Shown: positions 18,380 to 27,486, numbered from the stretch's first letter. The stretch: 64,000 nt of DNA from Geobacteraceae bacterium GWC2_55_20 (GCA_001802125.1 MGZK01000008.1:1-64000); one strand, 5' to 3'. The notes: a model not told the origin generated them from the sequence alone. Numbers and translations: made by a program.

Positions 18380-18865
18380 CTACACCAGTCCATATTTCTG
18401 TTTTAATGCTGCCTTGATTTCCGGAGGTACAAACATATCGATATCTCCGTTCAGAGAACAGACCTCCTTGACAATCGAAGAGGATAGATATCCATACTGC
18501 AAAGACGTCATCATAAACAGGGTTTCAATTTCACGGCCGATGGTGCTGTTCATCTGGGCAATCTGAAACTCGTACTCGAAATCCGATATGGCCCGCAATC
18601 CGCGAATGATCACATGTGCCCCACGAACGGATGCATAATCTATCAGAAGACCGCTGAAAGTGTCAACCGTGACTCTCTCTTCCTCCTTTAGTACATCATG
18701 GATAAGTGCCACGCGTTCATCGGTTGAGAATAATGCGTTTTTCTGGGAGTTTCTTGCAACTGCAACGATAATTTCATCAAATATCGTCAGGCCTCGCCTG
18801 ATGATATCCAGATGTCCATAGGTGATCGGGTCAAAAGACCCGGGATACACCGCGACTTTTTTCAT
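18380..18865 (-). CDS. coaD: Phosphopantetheine adenylyltransferase
   Basis: 161 aa, standard length. Adenylates 4'-phosphopantetheine to dephospho-CoA, the penultimate step of coenzyme A synthesis, in the cytosol. The nucleotidyltransferase motif is YPGSFDPITYGHLDII (T/HxGH type). VIIRGLRAISDFEYEFQIAQMN and YGYLSSSIVKEV are diagnostic. The start ATG overlaps the rsmD stop (ATGA, 18862-18865), so the two are translationally coupled. Confidence 0.97.
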   Translation of the reverse strand: MKKVAVYPGSFDPITYGHLDIIRRGLTIFDEIIVAVARNSQKNALFSTDERVALIHDVLKEEERVTVDTFSGLLIDYASVRGAHVIIRGLRAISDFEYEFQIAQMNSTIGREIETLFMMTSLQYGYLSSSIVKEVCSLNGDIDMFVPPEIKAALKQKYGLV

Positions 18866-19425
18866 GCTCTCTCCAGATTATAGAATTCAATAGCCGTATC
18901 GCCATATACGCGCCGGTCGGTCTTGATCAGAGTTCCCACGGTTCCCGGCAAGGGATTTCGTACGGAACATTCCGCAATGAATAAGGAATCAACGGTTAAC
19001 AGCCCAAGTTCGCACAATAACGCTGCAATTGACAGGTAAATGCCCGAGTCATATGGCGGATCAAGAAACACAAGATCGTACCCGGCTCCACGTTTTGAAA
19101 GCAACTTCAACGCCTTGTGTGATTCCATCGTCAACAGTTCCGACCTATGCTCAAACTTGGCGGCGGTCAGATTCTCGGTAAGTATCCCGGATACATTTCT
19201 GTTCTGCTCTATGAAAGTACATGAAGCCGCGCCCCGGCTTAATGATTCAATTCCCAGGCTGCCTGTTCCGGCACAGATATCCAGAACACGGCATCCTTGA
19301 AAATCAATTTGATTTGAAATTATGTTAAAAAGCGACTCCTTGACCCTGTCTGCCGTAGGGCGGGTTACTTCCCCATGTGGTGATTTCAACTTCATTCCGC
19401 GACAGATACCGGCAATTACTCGCAT
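18862..19425 (-). CDS. rsmD: 16S rRNA (guanine(966)-N(2))-methyltransferase
   Basis: 187 aa SAM-dependent methyltransferase modifying G966 of 16S rRNA. RVIAGICRGMKLKSP at the N-terminus and RPTADRVKESLFNII are family signatures; VLDICAGTGSLGIESLSRGA is the SAM-binding motif I and FLDPPYDSG the catalytic NPPY-type motif. Overlaps coaD by 4 bp, an arrangement common across bacteria. Divergent from the MCE operon. Confidence 0.95.
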   Translation of the reverse strand: MRVIAGICRGMKLKSPHGEVTRPTADRVKESLFNIISNQIDFQGCRVLDICAGTGSLGIESLSRGAASCTFIEQNRNVSGILTENLTAAKFEHRSELLTMESHKALKLLSKRGAGYDLVFLDPPYDSGIYLSIAALLCELGLLTVDSLFIAECSVRNPLPGTVGTLIKTDRRVYGDTAIEFYNLERA

Positions 19426-19526
19426 TTCAAATTCCTCTGACTCGGATTCACAGAGAAAGCTAACGCAAATAGAGAGTCAGGTCAAGCAGGAAGAGGTCAA
19501 CCCTGGCTTCAAGCACAATTCTCACG

Positions 19527-19554
19527 TTGACAACAATGCTTTTCTCGATAGTAT
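19527..19554 (+). promoter_or_regulatory. Possible sigma-70 promoter of the MCE operon
   Basis: TTGACA at 19527-19532, a 16 bp spacer and TAGTAT at 19549-19554. The expected transcription start falls at about the ATG at 19562, which would make the first message leaderless or nearly so; the AGGG at 19557-19560 is too close to serve as a normal ribosome site. Confidence 0.4.
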
Positions 19555-19561
19555 GTAGGGC

Positions 19562-20209
19562 ATGTCAACCGCCTTACTATTCGATAATGTAAGCCATTCA
19601 AACCTTCTTTGCCGATTTTCATGCAAGTTCGAAACAGGAACCCGTTCGCTTGTCCTGATTGCCAGAGAGGAAGACAGCCGTCAATTTGCACGATTGATAA
19701 CCGGAATGATCCAGCCCGACTCAGGTTCAATAAACGTCCTGGGCTTTTCCCTGACGGACGCAACCAGTGAAATCTTGATGAATTTGCGTCTAAAAGTTGG
19801 TATTGTCCCTTTTTCAGGCGGCTTGGTTTCGAATTTAAAGGTCTGGGAGAATATTTTTCTGCCCATGACCTATCATTTCGGCGAACCGGCTGTTCAGAGC
19901 CAGGAATCGGCACGCAACTATCTGGATGAACTCGGATATAAAGGCAAAAGAATGGTGTTGCCCGCGCATCTTTCACTGTTTGAGAAAAGAGTGGTTGCGT
20001 TTATCAGGGCGGCAATAATGAAACCTGAAATGATGCTTTACTGCAACAGCCTGGAAAAGATATCAACCACGGAACAAAGCATGCTTTTGACTGTAATTAA
20101 CCGCTTCCATGCGGAGATGGAAGAAAGAACCTCGATCGTCTTTGCTTCTACTACGGACGCTGTTGATATTCACAGCTTTGATAATGTCATCTCTTTGCTC
20201 CAGCGATAG
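19562..20209 (+). CDS. Degenerate ABC-ATPase-like protein (MlaF-like fold, catalytic motifs lost)
   Basis: 215 aa with the overall pattern of an MlaF-type ABC ATPase. LITGMIQPDSGSINVLGFSL, LRLKVGIVPFSGGLVSNLKVWENIFLPM and RAAIMKPEMMLY fall at the family positions after the P-loop, around the Q-loop and around Walker B. Every catalytic element is altered, however. The P-loop region reads LIAREEDSRQF with no GxGKS; the Q-loop glutamine is absent (VPFSGG); the LSGGQ signature is LSLFE; Walker B with its glutamate is MMLYCNSLE; and the H-loop histidine is replaced (FASTTDA). It cannot be expected to hydrolyse ATP. It is the first gene of an operon with an MCE protein 21 bp downstream. No permease gene lies next to it. 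It may be a structural or regulatory subunit. Confidence 0.75.
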   Translation: MSTALLFDNVSHSNLLCRFSCKFETGTRSLVLIAREEDSRQFARLITGMIQPDSGSINVLGFSLTDATSEILMNLRLKVGIVPFSGGLVSNLKVWENIFLPMTYHFGEPAVQSQESARNYLDELGYKGKRMVLPAHLSLFEKRVVAFIRAAIMKPEMMLYCNSLEKISTTEQSMLLTVINRFHAEMEERTSIVFASTTDAVDIHSFDNVISLLQR

Positions 20210-20230
20210 ACTATTGGAAACGGTATCTGA

Positions 20231-21211
20231 ATGATTCGTGAAGAAGACCCCAGGTTTAAACATCTGGAACGAAAAATCGGCCTTTTTATTGCGGTTTCGC
20301 TTGTCGGGATCGTTTTGGCGTTTCTGTTCTACGGCATCCAGAAAGATTTCTTTGCCGCAACCTACAGTCTTCATTTTACCGTGGATCGCGGCACCGGCTT
20401 TTCCAAAGGAATGCCGGTCAAACTTTCCGGCTTCAGAATCGGCCGCGTAACCTCAATATCTCTTAACGATCAAGCCATGGTGGACATAGCCATTGAATTG
20501 GACAAAAAATACCGTACCTGGATTCGAAGCGATTCAGTCGTCAAACTGGTCAAGGAAGGTTTGGTCGGTGACAACATCATTGAAGTTTCCGCAGGATCCC
20601 AGGATAAACCCGAGATTAAAGATAACGAAGCAATCGTTTATGTAAAGACAAAGGCTCTGGATGAGATGGCCGATGAAATCGCGGAGAAGATCAAACCGGT
20701 ATTGGTTGAGGTACGCGACATAATCGGTTATATCAACAATCCTGATGGTGACCTTAAAAAGAGCATCCATAATCTGGAGGTTTTGACTCGCAACCTGGAA
20801 GGAACCCGCCGTAATACCGACAGGCTACTGGTCTCGGCCAATGGCTCGATCGAGCGTTTATCATCAAAAACCGATACCCTACTCGACACTGCCAGCAAGA
20901 AGGTGGAAGACCTTGACCTCGCTCCGACACTTAACCGTGTAAATCTGGCCATTGACAACATTGATAAAAAACTGCCTCAACTACTGGAAAAGGCTGATGC
21001 AACACTTACTGACATATCCGGATTTTCCAGAGAGGCCAGGATTCTGTCGGAATCAGCATTTCCCAAAATCCCCGGACTGCTTTCCCAGACGGAAGATGTG
21101 ATGCTGGGTACTGACCGTCTGATAAATTCCATACAAAACGTCTGGATATTCCGGAACAACACACCTCCACCAGCTGGCAAGCTGTTTATACACGGTGACA
21201 GCAATGAGTAA
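20231..21211 (+). CDS. MCE/MlaD-family lipid transport protein
   Basis: 326 aa. One N-terminal transmembrane helix (KIGLFIAVSLVGIVLAFLFYGIQ) anchors it in the inner membrane. The MCE domain follows at about residues 38-115: LHFTVDRGTGFSKGMPVKLSGFRIGRVTSISL, then VKLVKEGLVGDNIIEVSAGS. The remaining ~200 residues are helical with long coiled segments. MCE proteins form periplasmic hexameric rings or tubes that move lipids between membranes, normally with an MlaE-type permease and an MlaF ATPase. Here the only ATPase-like partner is the degenerate protein upstream. The stop overlaps the start of the next gene. Confidence 0.88.
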   Translation: MIREEDPRFKHLERKIGLFIAVSLVGIVLAFLFYGIQKDFFAATYSLHFTVDRGTGFSKGMPVKLSGFRIGRVTSISLNDQAMVDIAIELDKKYRTWIRSDSVVKLVKEGLVGDNIIEVSAGSQDKPEIKDNEAIVYVKTKALDEMADEIAEKIKPVLVEVRDIIGYINNPDGDLKKSIHNLEVLTRNLEGTRRNTDRLLVSANGSIERLSSKTDTLLDTASKKVEDLDLAPTLNRVNLAIDNIDKKLPQLLEKADATLTDISGFSREARILSESAFPKIPGLLSQTEDVMLGTDRLINSIQNVWIFRNNTPPPAGKLFIHGDSNE

Positions 21212-22178
21212 TTCAGGACGGATTCATTCATTGGTGCTATTAACCATGCTGTTATCAACCGTTACAGCATGTTCAATCACATCGGGAAAATCGGTTATCA
21301 GATCGGAGACACATCTTCAAACAGAGAAGTTACTGGAAAGAGGTTTACGCGCCCAGCAAAAAAACAACATTCAACAGGCCGAACAGCTTTTTGCCGATGC
21401 GCTGGCATTAAGCTCATCAATTGAAGATAATCCGGACCGGGTTATTGCGCTTGTCAACCTTGCCCGACTGAACCGGCTGGGAGGAAAGATCGACGCATCA
21501 AGACTCTATATCGATCAAGTGTTGCAGATCTGCATCGCTCACCCTGAATTCACCTCTGAAGTCACCTACGAGAAAGCACTGGTTGAAATTGCCCTTAACA
21601 ACAATACTGATGCTTTGAAGTGGGCCTCCAGAGCCCTGGATGCCGAGAATGGTCCGTCAAAGGGTGTCAGACGTAATCTATTGGCAAGAATACAGCTAAT
21701 CAACGGCAATTTGGACATAGCAACCAAAACCGCAACCATCGCGCTGCAGGAGAACAGAAACAATGATCTGCCCGAAGAAGAGGCAAACTCATTGAGGATG
21801 CTAGGAGATATCGAGCTGGAGTCTCGTCGCCTGGAATCAGCCGAAAAGCAGCTTCTGGAGGCGCTTGAAATTGACAAGAGGACGGGGGCGAGCGCCAAGA
21901 TCGGCCTTGATCTGGAGAAACTCGCGGAAGTTGCCGAGAGGAAAAATGAGCCGCTCCAAAACGCGGATTATCTTGAACGGGCCTGTTCGGTCCATCTGTC
22001 GGCCGGAAGAAGGGATAAGGCGGTTTTCATCCTGCAAAAGCTGATTAAAGCGTATCAAAAAAACGGTGATACAAGAGCGGCGGAGAAAGCCAAGTCGGCA
22101 CTGGAGCAACTTATGAGCAAAACAGTGCCCTACACCAGTTCAACATCTGAAATGGCCAACCCTTCCAGCAAGCCATAG
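21204..22178 (+). CDS. TPR-containing outer-membrane-type lipoprotein
   Basis: 324 aa from ATG 21204, overlapping the MCE gene by 8 bp; a GTG at 21195 is a less likely start. The signal peptide ends in a lipobox, TVTAC, so the protein is lipid-anchored. The rest is tetratricopeptide repeats (GLRAQQKNNIQQAEQLFADAL, ANSLRMLGDIELESRRLESAEKQLLEAL). It probably acts as an envelope scaffold for the MCE protein. Its last 49 bp overlap the end of the convergent ppx/gppA gene. Confidence 0.8.
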   Translation: MSNSGRIHSLVLLTMLLSTVTACSITSGKSVIRSETHLQTEKLLERGLRAQQKNNIQQAEQLFADALALSSSIEDNPDRVIALVNLARLNRLGGKIDASRLYIDQVLQICIAHPEFTSEVTYEKALVEIALNNNTDALKWASRALDAENGPSKGVRRNLLARIQLINGNLDIATKTATIALQENRNNDLPEEEANSLRMLGDIELESRRLESAEKQLLEALEIDKRTGASAKIGLDLEKLAEVAERKNEPLQNADYLERACSVHLSAGRRDKAVFILQKLIKAYQKNGDTRAAEKAKSALEQLMSKTVPYTSSTSEMANPSSKP

Positions 22179-23041
22179 TCGCTGACTTTCAAACGTCCGA
22201 ATCCGAATCGGTCCATAACATGTCCCGTTATAAGAATACCGGCCATGATCAAATCCTCCCGCCCTTTTTCAAGGCCTGGAATCGAGATTCTCTCTGACGG
22301 TGACAATGGCAGCAACCTCTGGTAGATCGCTTCAATTTCGGCTCTGCTGATCAGAAAGTTGTTAACCCGGCGATAATCGTAATCTGTCATTTCCATCTGA
22401 ATGGCGGCCAGAGTTGTAGCGGTCCCAGCTGTTGCGACCAGTTCCGAGCCCGGTTGTCCGCAGATGCCGGCCGCTGACATCTCGGTTTCCAGCTGGTTCA
22501 GCACGGTCACGATCCTCTGGTTCATGGACTGGAAGGTAGTAAAACCCTCGGTTAGCCTGACGACCCCCAACGGAATACTGCGCACAAACTGCGGAATCCC
22601 GTTTTCAGCAACGGTAAGCTCCGTACTGCCCCCGCCCACATCCAGGACCACCATCTTCTCATGAATTACGTCAAGACCGGAGATAACTCCTTCCAGCGTC
22701 AAACGACCTTCAAGATCACCGCCGATGACGTTCAGCCTGATTCCGGTTTCACGAAAAACATGTTCAACAAACGTGGCCCCGTTTACCGCATCCCTGACGG
22801 CGCTGGTAGCGGAAGCCCGAATCTGCTCAACGCCATATTCCCTGATTATGCCTGCAAATTTTTTCAAGCAGTTCAATCCACGCTTTTGGGCCTCTTCAGA
22901 CAAACCCATGTCGTCGGAAAAGCCTCCGCCAAGCCTGACTATTTCCCTTTCAACGCGCAGAGTTGAAAGCTTCCGGTTGATGCGTTCTCCGATGAGCAAA
23001 CGTGCCGTATTGGTACCGAAATCAATGGCTGCACATTTCAT
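22130..23041 (-). CDS. Exopolyphosphatase / guanosine pentaphosphatase family (Ppx/GppA)
   Basis: 303 aa from ATG 23041; upstream in-frame codons overlap the neighbouring gene and do not match the family. The actin-like ATPase fold shows the two phosphate-binding motifs AIDFGTNTARLLI (residues 4-16) and VLDVGGGSTELTV. It is the short, two-domain form of the family without the C-terminal HD domain. It removes terminal phosphate from polyphosphate or converts pppGpp to ppGpp. It starts 1 bp after the Na/Pi-cotransporter-like gene, tying both to phosphate metabolism. Confidence 0.9.
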   Translation of the reverse strand: MKCAAIDFGTNTARLLIGERINRKLSTLRVEREIVRLGGGFSDDMGLSEEAQKRGLNCLKKFAGIIREYGVEQIRASATSAVRDAVNGATFVEHVFRETGIRLNVIGGDLEGRLTLEGVISGLDVIHEKMVVLDVGGGSTELTVAENGIPQFVRSIPLGVVRLTEGFTTFQSMNQRIVTVLNQLETEMSAAGICGQPGSELVATAGTATTLAAIQMEMTDYDYRRVNNFLISRAEIEAIYQRLLPLSPSERISIPGLEKGREDLIMAGILITGHVMDRFGFGRLKVSDYGLLEGLAISDVELV

Positions 23042-23042
23042 T

Positions 23043-24677
23043 TTATTCGGTTCTCCTGATCTGAACACCCAAGACATTCCAGCACAGTTCCGCAATTCTC
23101 ATGCAGGATGAAGACATCTCCTGAAAAAGCATGGCGGAACGTGGCGGGCAAACCCCGGAACAGATTCTGCTGAAATGCGACTCTTTGATCTGGTCATACA
23201 GCTGACGGGTACGGGCTTTCATCTGATGTAATTCATCACGGTCATAGTTCTCGCTGGAAGAAACGAATTTTTCCATCCTGATGATTATGTTACCGGTCTG
23301 CTCAGCCAGGATTATAAGGTCACGCATTGCATCCGGAGAAAAGATAATTCCCGACTGCTTGCGGTCCAACGTGCAATCCAGAATATCCTCACAGACATCA
23401 CCTATATGCTCCAGTGCGGAAACAACCTGAATCAGACCTGGAACCTCAAACATTATATCAGGCCCGCTGGCACTTTTTGACAATGCTGCCAGAAACGAAG
23501 TTATTTCAGAATTGAGTGAATCCAGCAGCTGTTCATGCTGACGAATCGTTTCAACCCGCCGCGCATCGAAGTTAGAAAGAATTGCGAGAACATCGGCAAA
23601 CATCCAGGAAGTTACAGCTGCCATACGCTGGACCTCCTTCCTGGCCTGCTCAAGCGCAATAGGTGGAGTTATCAGGATGCGTCGGTCGAGATAACCGGCA
23701 CTGGGCTGCATGCCACCCACCTTGCCGCTTGCATCCGACTCGAACATATGCAGGAGCCTGGAAACCGGACTTGCGGAGACAAACAGTATCAGAGCTCCAA
23801 TTACACTGGGTATGGTATACCCCCATGATAAAACATTGCAGAGGTCATGATTGCCGAAGCTGGAGGCAATTTCATAAGATAAATCCGCACCGGCCTGCGA
23901 AAATATTATCAAGGGCAAACATGTAATCAGCGTGATCAGCATCAGAACCATCGCGACCCGTCTGGCGACATATTTGCCACCAACAGAGGCAAGCAGCCCG
24001 ATCACCGACATACCAAGCATGCCTCCGCAGCACATGGCAAATGAGAGCGACAGCGGCATTTCTCCGTTATTCTCCAGGGAAGCGATTATGGAAAGAGTGG
24101 ACTGGGTGGATTGAACGAGAAAAGATATTATGGCGCCGGATAAAGCCGCCATGAGACTTGACTGATACAGCATTCCATAAATCAGGTCGTTAAGAGGGTG
24201 GCCACCATTAACCGGACGGTAACTTCCCTCCAGCAATGACAGCCCGAAAAACAGCAGGCCGACCCCTAGCAACAGGGTTCCATAATGAACAAGACGGCGG
24301 TTTCTGAAGAAATACTTGATTATGAATCCACCTAAAATGAAAAAACCGGAAAGCAGACTATAAGGAATCAGGTGCAGATGCAAAGAGAGAGAACTACCGA
24401 GCAGGATTCCGGAAAGGACACAGATTGCCTGAAAAACGTTAATAACGCCGCCATTAAGCAGTCCGACGGCAAAGATCACCGCCGCACTACCGGAACTGAG
24501 CGCGAACGTCATTACAATACCGGACAAGAGGGAGGTAAAACGATTTGACATCAGCAGAGAAACCAGATTTCTGATGCGGTGATCCGCAATAGCACGAATA
24601 CCTTCAGACAACAGTTTCATTCCAAGTAAAAACAGCCCGATGCCGCCTAAAGCACCTTCTAAAAGACTCAGATGCAT
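23043..24677 (-). CDS. Na/Pi-cotransporter-like membrane protein with PhoU-like tail
   Basis: 544 aa. The N-terminal ~310 residues are hydrophobic with about eight membrane helices arranged in two repeats, as in the NptA/YjbB family; the C-terminal ~200 residues are helical and PhoU-like (LIQVVSALEHIGDVCEDILD). The QSSSATT signature expected in each repeat is altered: the first is TFALSSGSAAVIFAVGLLNGG (glutamine lost) and the second SFLVQSTQSTLSIIASLENNG. Phosphate transport is therefore likely but not certain. It is coupled to ppx/gppA 1 bp downstream. Confidence 0.82.
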   Translation of the reverse strand: MHLSLLEGALGGIGLFLLGMKLLSEGIRAIADHRIRNLVSLLMSNRFTSLLSGIVMTFALSSGSAAVIFAVGLLNGGVINVFQAICVLSGILLGSSLSLHLHLIPYSLLSGFFILGGFIIKYFFRNRRLVHYGTLLLGVGLLFFGLSLLEGSYRPVNGGHPLNDLIYGMLYQSSLMAALSGAIISFLVQSTQSTLSIIASLENNGEMPLSLSFAMCCGGMLGMSVIGLLASVGGKYVARRVAMVLMLITLITCLPLIIFSQAGADLSYEIASSFGNHDLCNVLSWGYTIPSVIGALILFVSASPVSRLLHMFESDASGKVGGMQPSAGYLDRRILITPPIALEQARKEVQRMAAVTSWMFADVLAILSNFDARRVETIRQHEQLLDSLNSEITSFLAALSKSASGPDIMFEVPGLIQVVSALEHIGDVCEDILDCTLDRKQSGIIFSPDAMRDLIILAEQTGNIIIRMEKFVSSSENYDRDELHQMKARTRQLYDQIKESHFSRICSGVCPPRSAMLFQEMSSSCMRIAELCWNVLGVQIRRTE

Positions 24678-24702
24678 CTATGTGACACGGCTACACATAA
24701 AC

Positions 24703-25344
24703 TTATTTTACAATTTTAAAAGGGAACAGAAAATCAGGGGTTGATAATTTTGTTGCGCCTTTAGCAAATATCAATAATTTTATGTTCTTATGATTTGCGG
24801 GATCAAACTTGAAGTAAGTCAATCCCTCGATTTTCATACCGGGGATTACCGGAACCATCGGGAGGGCCTTTGTATAAATATCCTGCGGATACAGTTCATA
24901 ATAGTATGGGAGGGACGAATTGGACCTGTTATAGAAATTGGTCTTTTGATAGTCTTCAAGATAGTAGAATCCTACATAAGGATATGGCATCAGGTAGTAT
25001 GAATCTTTTTTCAACATCTCGCGAACCTTGTCAGGAGTCAGAAGCGTGTATTGCAGATTGTTTTCATCAACGAGCACAAAAGAATCTTCCGGAAAAGCTA
25101 TCACGGAACCGGAAGTATTTCTTATTGAAACCATAAAAGCGGTTACGAAACCTTCCAGGTTATAGGCATTAATTCCGGTTTCATCCACACGTACCGATAT
25201 TTCGGTTCCCTGGTGCGTTATTGTCTGCGAGTTATCGGCCAAATTCACACTGCCGTTGGCGACCTGTTCAGGAACAACCTTTACGGTAGAACAGCCGCTC
25301 GCGAATAAGAATACACTAATTATTATCAAAAGGGCAAGTTTCAT
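24703..25344 (-). CDS. Lipoprotein of unknown function
   Basis: 213 aa. Signal peptide with lipobox FASGC, so it is membrane-anchored in the envelope. The mature part is rich in beta-strand and tyrosine (YYLMPYPYVGFYYLEDY) and contains an immunoglobulin-like pattern (FVTAFMVSIRNTSGSVIAF), as in exported DUF-type proteins that guard outer-membrane machinery. No family is assigned. It lies 16 bp after the 150 aa exported protein, in a run of envelope genes on the minus strand. Confidence 0.7.
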   Translation of the reverse strand: MKLALLIIISVFLFASGCSTVKVVPEQVANGSVNLADNSQTITHQGTEISVRVDETGINAYNLEGFVTAFMVSIRNTSGSVIAFPEDSFVLVDENNLQYTLLTPDKVREMLKKDSYYLMPYPYVGFYYLEDYQKTNFYNRSNSSLPYYYELYPQDIYTKALPMVPVIPGMKIEGLTYFKFDPANHKNIKLLIFAKGATKLSTPDFLFPFKIVK

Positions 25345-25360
25345 AATGTCTCCCCGGCAA

Positions 25361-25813
25361 TTAATGTTCTTCTGTTTTCTTTGGGTCTATCGGAATCGAA
25401 TCCAGCCGTTTGATATCATCGGCAAAAAGTGCAATCGTAAGCAGCGATGACGATTTTGTCTTTCTGGTTCCAAGCTGGATGGTAATCCAGAGATCAAGCT
25501 CAAGGTTATGCTTCACTCGCAGATACTTTTCTATCCGGCCCGCGACCTGATAGGCGTTGATTACATCCTGCTCATTTTCAGGACGCCCTGAATAGCTGCA
25601 TTCCAGCTTGATGATATTATCCCTTGCAATTTTCTTAAGCTCGGGGACCAAACGATCAAACCGCCGGTACACGCTCTGATCCACACTACCCTTCACCGGA
25701 ACCACAGCCAGCACCCTTGAGGTTCCCATTGGATTTTGAGCGAAAGCAGTGCCATTTAATATCAATGCCAGCAGAATAATAGCACAACATACATATAACT
25801 TGCTAATATTCAT
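25361..25813 (-). CDS. Exported protein of unknown function
   Basis: 150 aa from ATG 25813, preceded by AAGGAAGG. The signal peptide (KLYVCCAIILLALILNGTAFA, cleavage before QNP) sends it to the periplasm. The mature part alternates helices and strands (YRRFDRLVPELKKIARDN, IEKYLRVKHNLELDLWITIQLG) and looks like a compact alpha/beta domain. It starts 1 bp after the OmpA-family gene and is surely co-translated with it, so a role next to that outer-membrane protein is likely. Confidence 0.7.
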   Translation of the reverse strand: MNISKLYVCCAIILLALILNGTAFAQNPMGTSRVLAVVPVKGSVDQSVYRRFDRLVPELKKIARDNIIKLECSYSGRPENEQDVINAYQVAGRIEKYLRVKHNLELDLWITIQLGTRKTKSSSLLTIALFADDIKRLDSIPIDPKKTEEH

Positions 25814-25814
25814 A

Positions 25815-27425
25815 TCATTGACCTTCCTTGGAGACCAGGAAGAGGATTTCCGTGCGGCGGTTCTTTCTGCGGCCATCCGCGGTTGCATTATCGGATATGG
25901 GGGTCGATTTACCTAATCCCTTGATAAATATCTTGGAAGGATCGACCCCTTCATGACTGATGAGGTATGTAGCTGCGGAGATCGCTCGCTTCAGGGACAG
26001 GTCCATGTTGTAGGCCAGTGAACCGATACTGTCGGTATGTCCGTCGATCTTCAGATATAACCATTTCTTGTCTTTCCTGATCTGTTCGGCAACTTCCGAT
26101 AACATCTTCTTGCCTTCAGTGGAAAGCGTCCATTGGTCAAAATCGAAAGTTACATCCGGAAACCTGAAACGACGATAAACCGACATGCGCTCCGGCAGTG
26201 CGGCAACAGCGGGAATTGAAACCTGTGAGCCCTTGACATCCACACCATACAACGGTGTGATGCCGCGTATACGGTTCATGGTATAATCTATCGCGCTTGC
26301 TTCCCGATCCTGTATTTTCTGCGGTTGAAGTGAGATTTCCTCATCGGCGGCTTTAAGCGGTATCTCGACCGGAATCACGGGTGATGTCAGGTTGGAAGAG
26401 GCCTGTTGCGGGGCAATGGTAATCTGGCCGTAAGGCTTGATCAGCACCTCTTCCCTGTCTGAATCTACCTCAACTTCCAGCTTGCTGACTGGAGAGGACT
26501 GAGCGGCTGAGGCCTTGAGAAGCAGGCTGGATATGGGTATGATTTTAAGAGGTTTGAGAGCGTCCTTGGTTTTATCCCTGGATGCCTGTTTGCGACCAAC
26601 CGAAGGAATCGGCTTGACAAATGTGCCGACCCCCTGACAGGAGCTCAGTCCAAACAGCAGTTTGAGATCAGGATCATACTCCCCGAAACCGGTGCCAGCC
26701 GAAGCGTTGATTGTCAGATGCGGAGAGAGATAGTACTGAATACCGGCTGAAACCTCCATGCTGTAGCCGGAATGAATGCTCAGCCTGCTTAATGCGGGAT
26801 TATCTTCCACATAGTAGCGCTTGGTGCCGCCGACAAGTTCGCCAAGCAGCTTCATTCGCGGCAGAAGCATGTAATCGAGACCCGCGCCGAAGGTGAATTC
26901 ATTTTCCATTGATGCACCGGAAATCGAACCGGGCATCAGATAACCGGCAGAAGCATGTAACCCGATATCATTTTTGTTGATGGAAGTAATAATTTTTGCG
27001 GAAAGATCGGTGACTCCATCAGCAATGCGATTCTCCGAGATGTGCCGTTGCCCCAGAAAATCAAACGCCATCTTGAACATCGATGAGCGATCGCCAAGGA
27101 AGCGAAGTTTGGTGCCGATATCGAGAGTGCCCCTGCCGGATGCATCTTCCTGACCATTAAACAGGATATTCGGATATGCGCCATAAACCTCCCAGAATGT
27201 TCCGATTCCCAGAGTTATCGAGACCGGCACAACCAAGGAGCTTTTCTTGTCAAAACTGTTATTTTTACCGTAACATGACCACAGACCGACGCAGATATTC
27301 CCGGCATCCAGTGTTTCGGCCGATGGCACATCAATAAGTCCGCTTGAACCGGATCTGCCCGGGTTGGCAGATGCGCAAACCGGAATCAGGCAAGCCAATA
27401 TGACTACGATAAAAAAATTAATCAT
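25815..27425 (-). CDS. OmpA-family outer membrane protein
   Basis: 536 aa. The signal peptide MINFFIVVILACLIPVCASA supports ATG 27425, although no clear ribosome site precedes it. Residues about 30-280 are beta-strand-rich and fit an outer-membrane barrel; a linker of about 120 residues follows. The C-terminal OmpA/MotB peptidoglycan-binding domain carries VTFDFDQWTLSTEGKKML, LKIDGHTDSIGSLAYNMDLSLKRA and GKSTPISDNATADGRRKNRRTEI, including the Asp and Arg that grip diaminopimelate. It tethers the outer membrane to the cell wall. First of three envelope genes on this strand. Confidence 0.88.
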   Translation of the reverse strand: MINFFIVVILACLIPVCASANPGRSGSSGLIDVPSAETLDAGNICVGLWSCYGKNNSFDKKSSLVVPVSITLGIGTFWEVYGAYPNILFNGQEDASGRGTLDIGTKLRFLGDRSSMFKMAFDFLGQRHISENRIADGVTDLSAKIITSINKNDIGLHASAGYLMPGSISGASMENEFTFGAGLDYMLLPRMKLLGELVGGTKRYYVEDNPALSRLSIHSGYSMEVSAGIQYYLSPHLTINASAGTGFGEYDPDLKLLFGLSSCQGVGTFVKPIPSVGRKQASRDKTKDALKPLKIIPISSLLLKASAAQSSPVSKLEVEVDSDREEVLIKPYGQITIAPQQASSNLTSPVIPVEIPLKAADEEISLQPQKIQDREASAIDYTMNRIRGITPLYGVDVKGSQVSIPAVAALPERMSVYRRFRFPDVTFDFDQWTLSTEGKKMLSEVAEQIRKDKKWLYLKIDGHTDSIGSLAYNMDLSLKRAISAATYLISHEGVDPSKIFIKGLGKSTPISDNATADGRRKNRRTEILFLVSKEGQ

Positions 27426-27486
27426 AATTAAATATAAACTGGATTCCAATCTTTGCTTTGTCTGAAGGGAGGCGCGCCATATTGGG

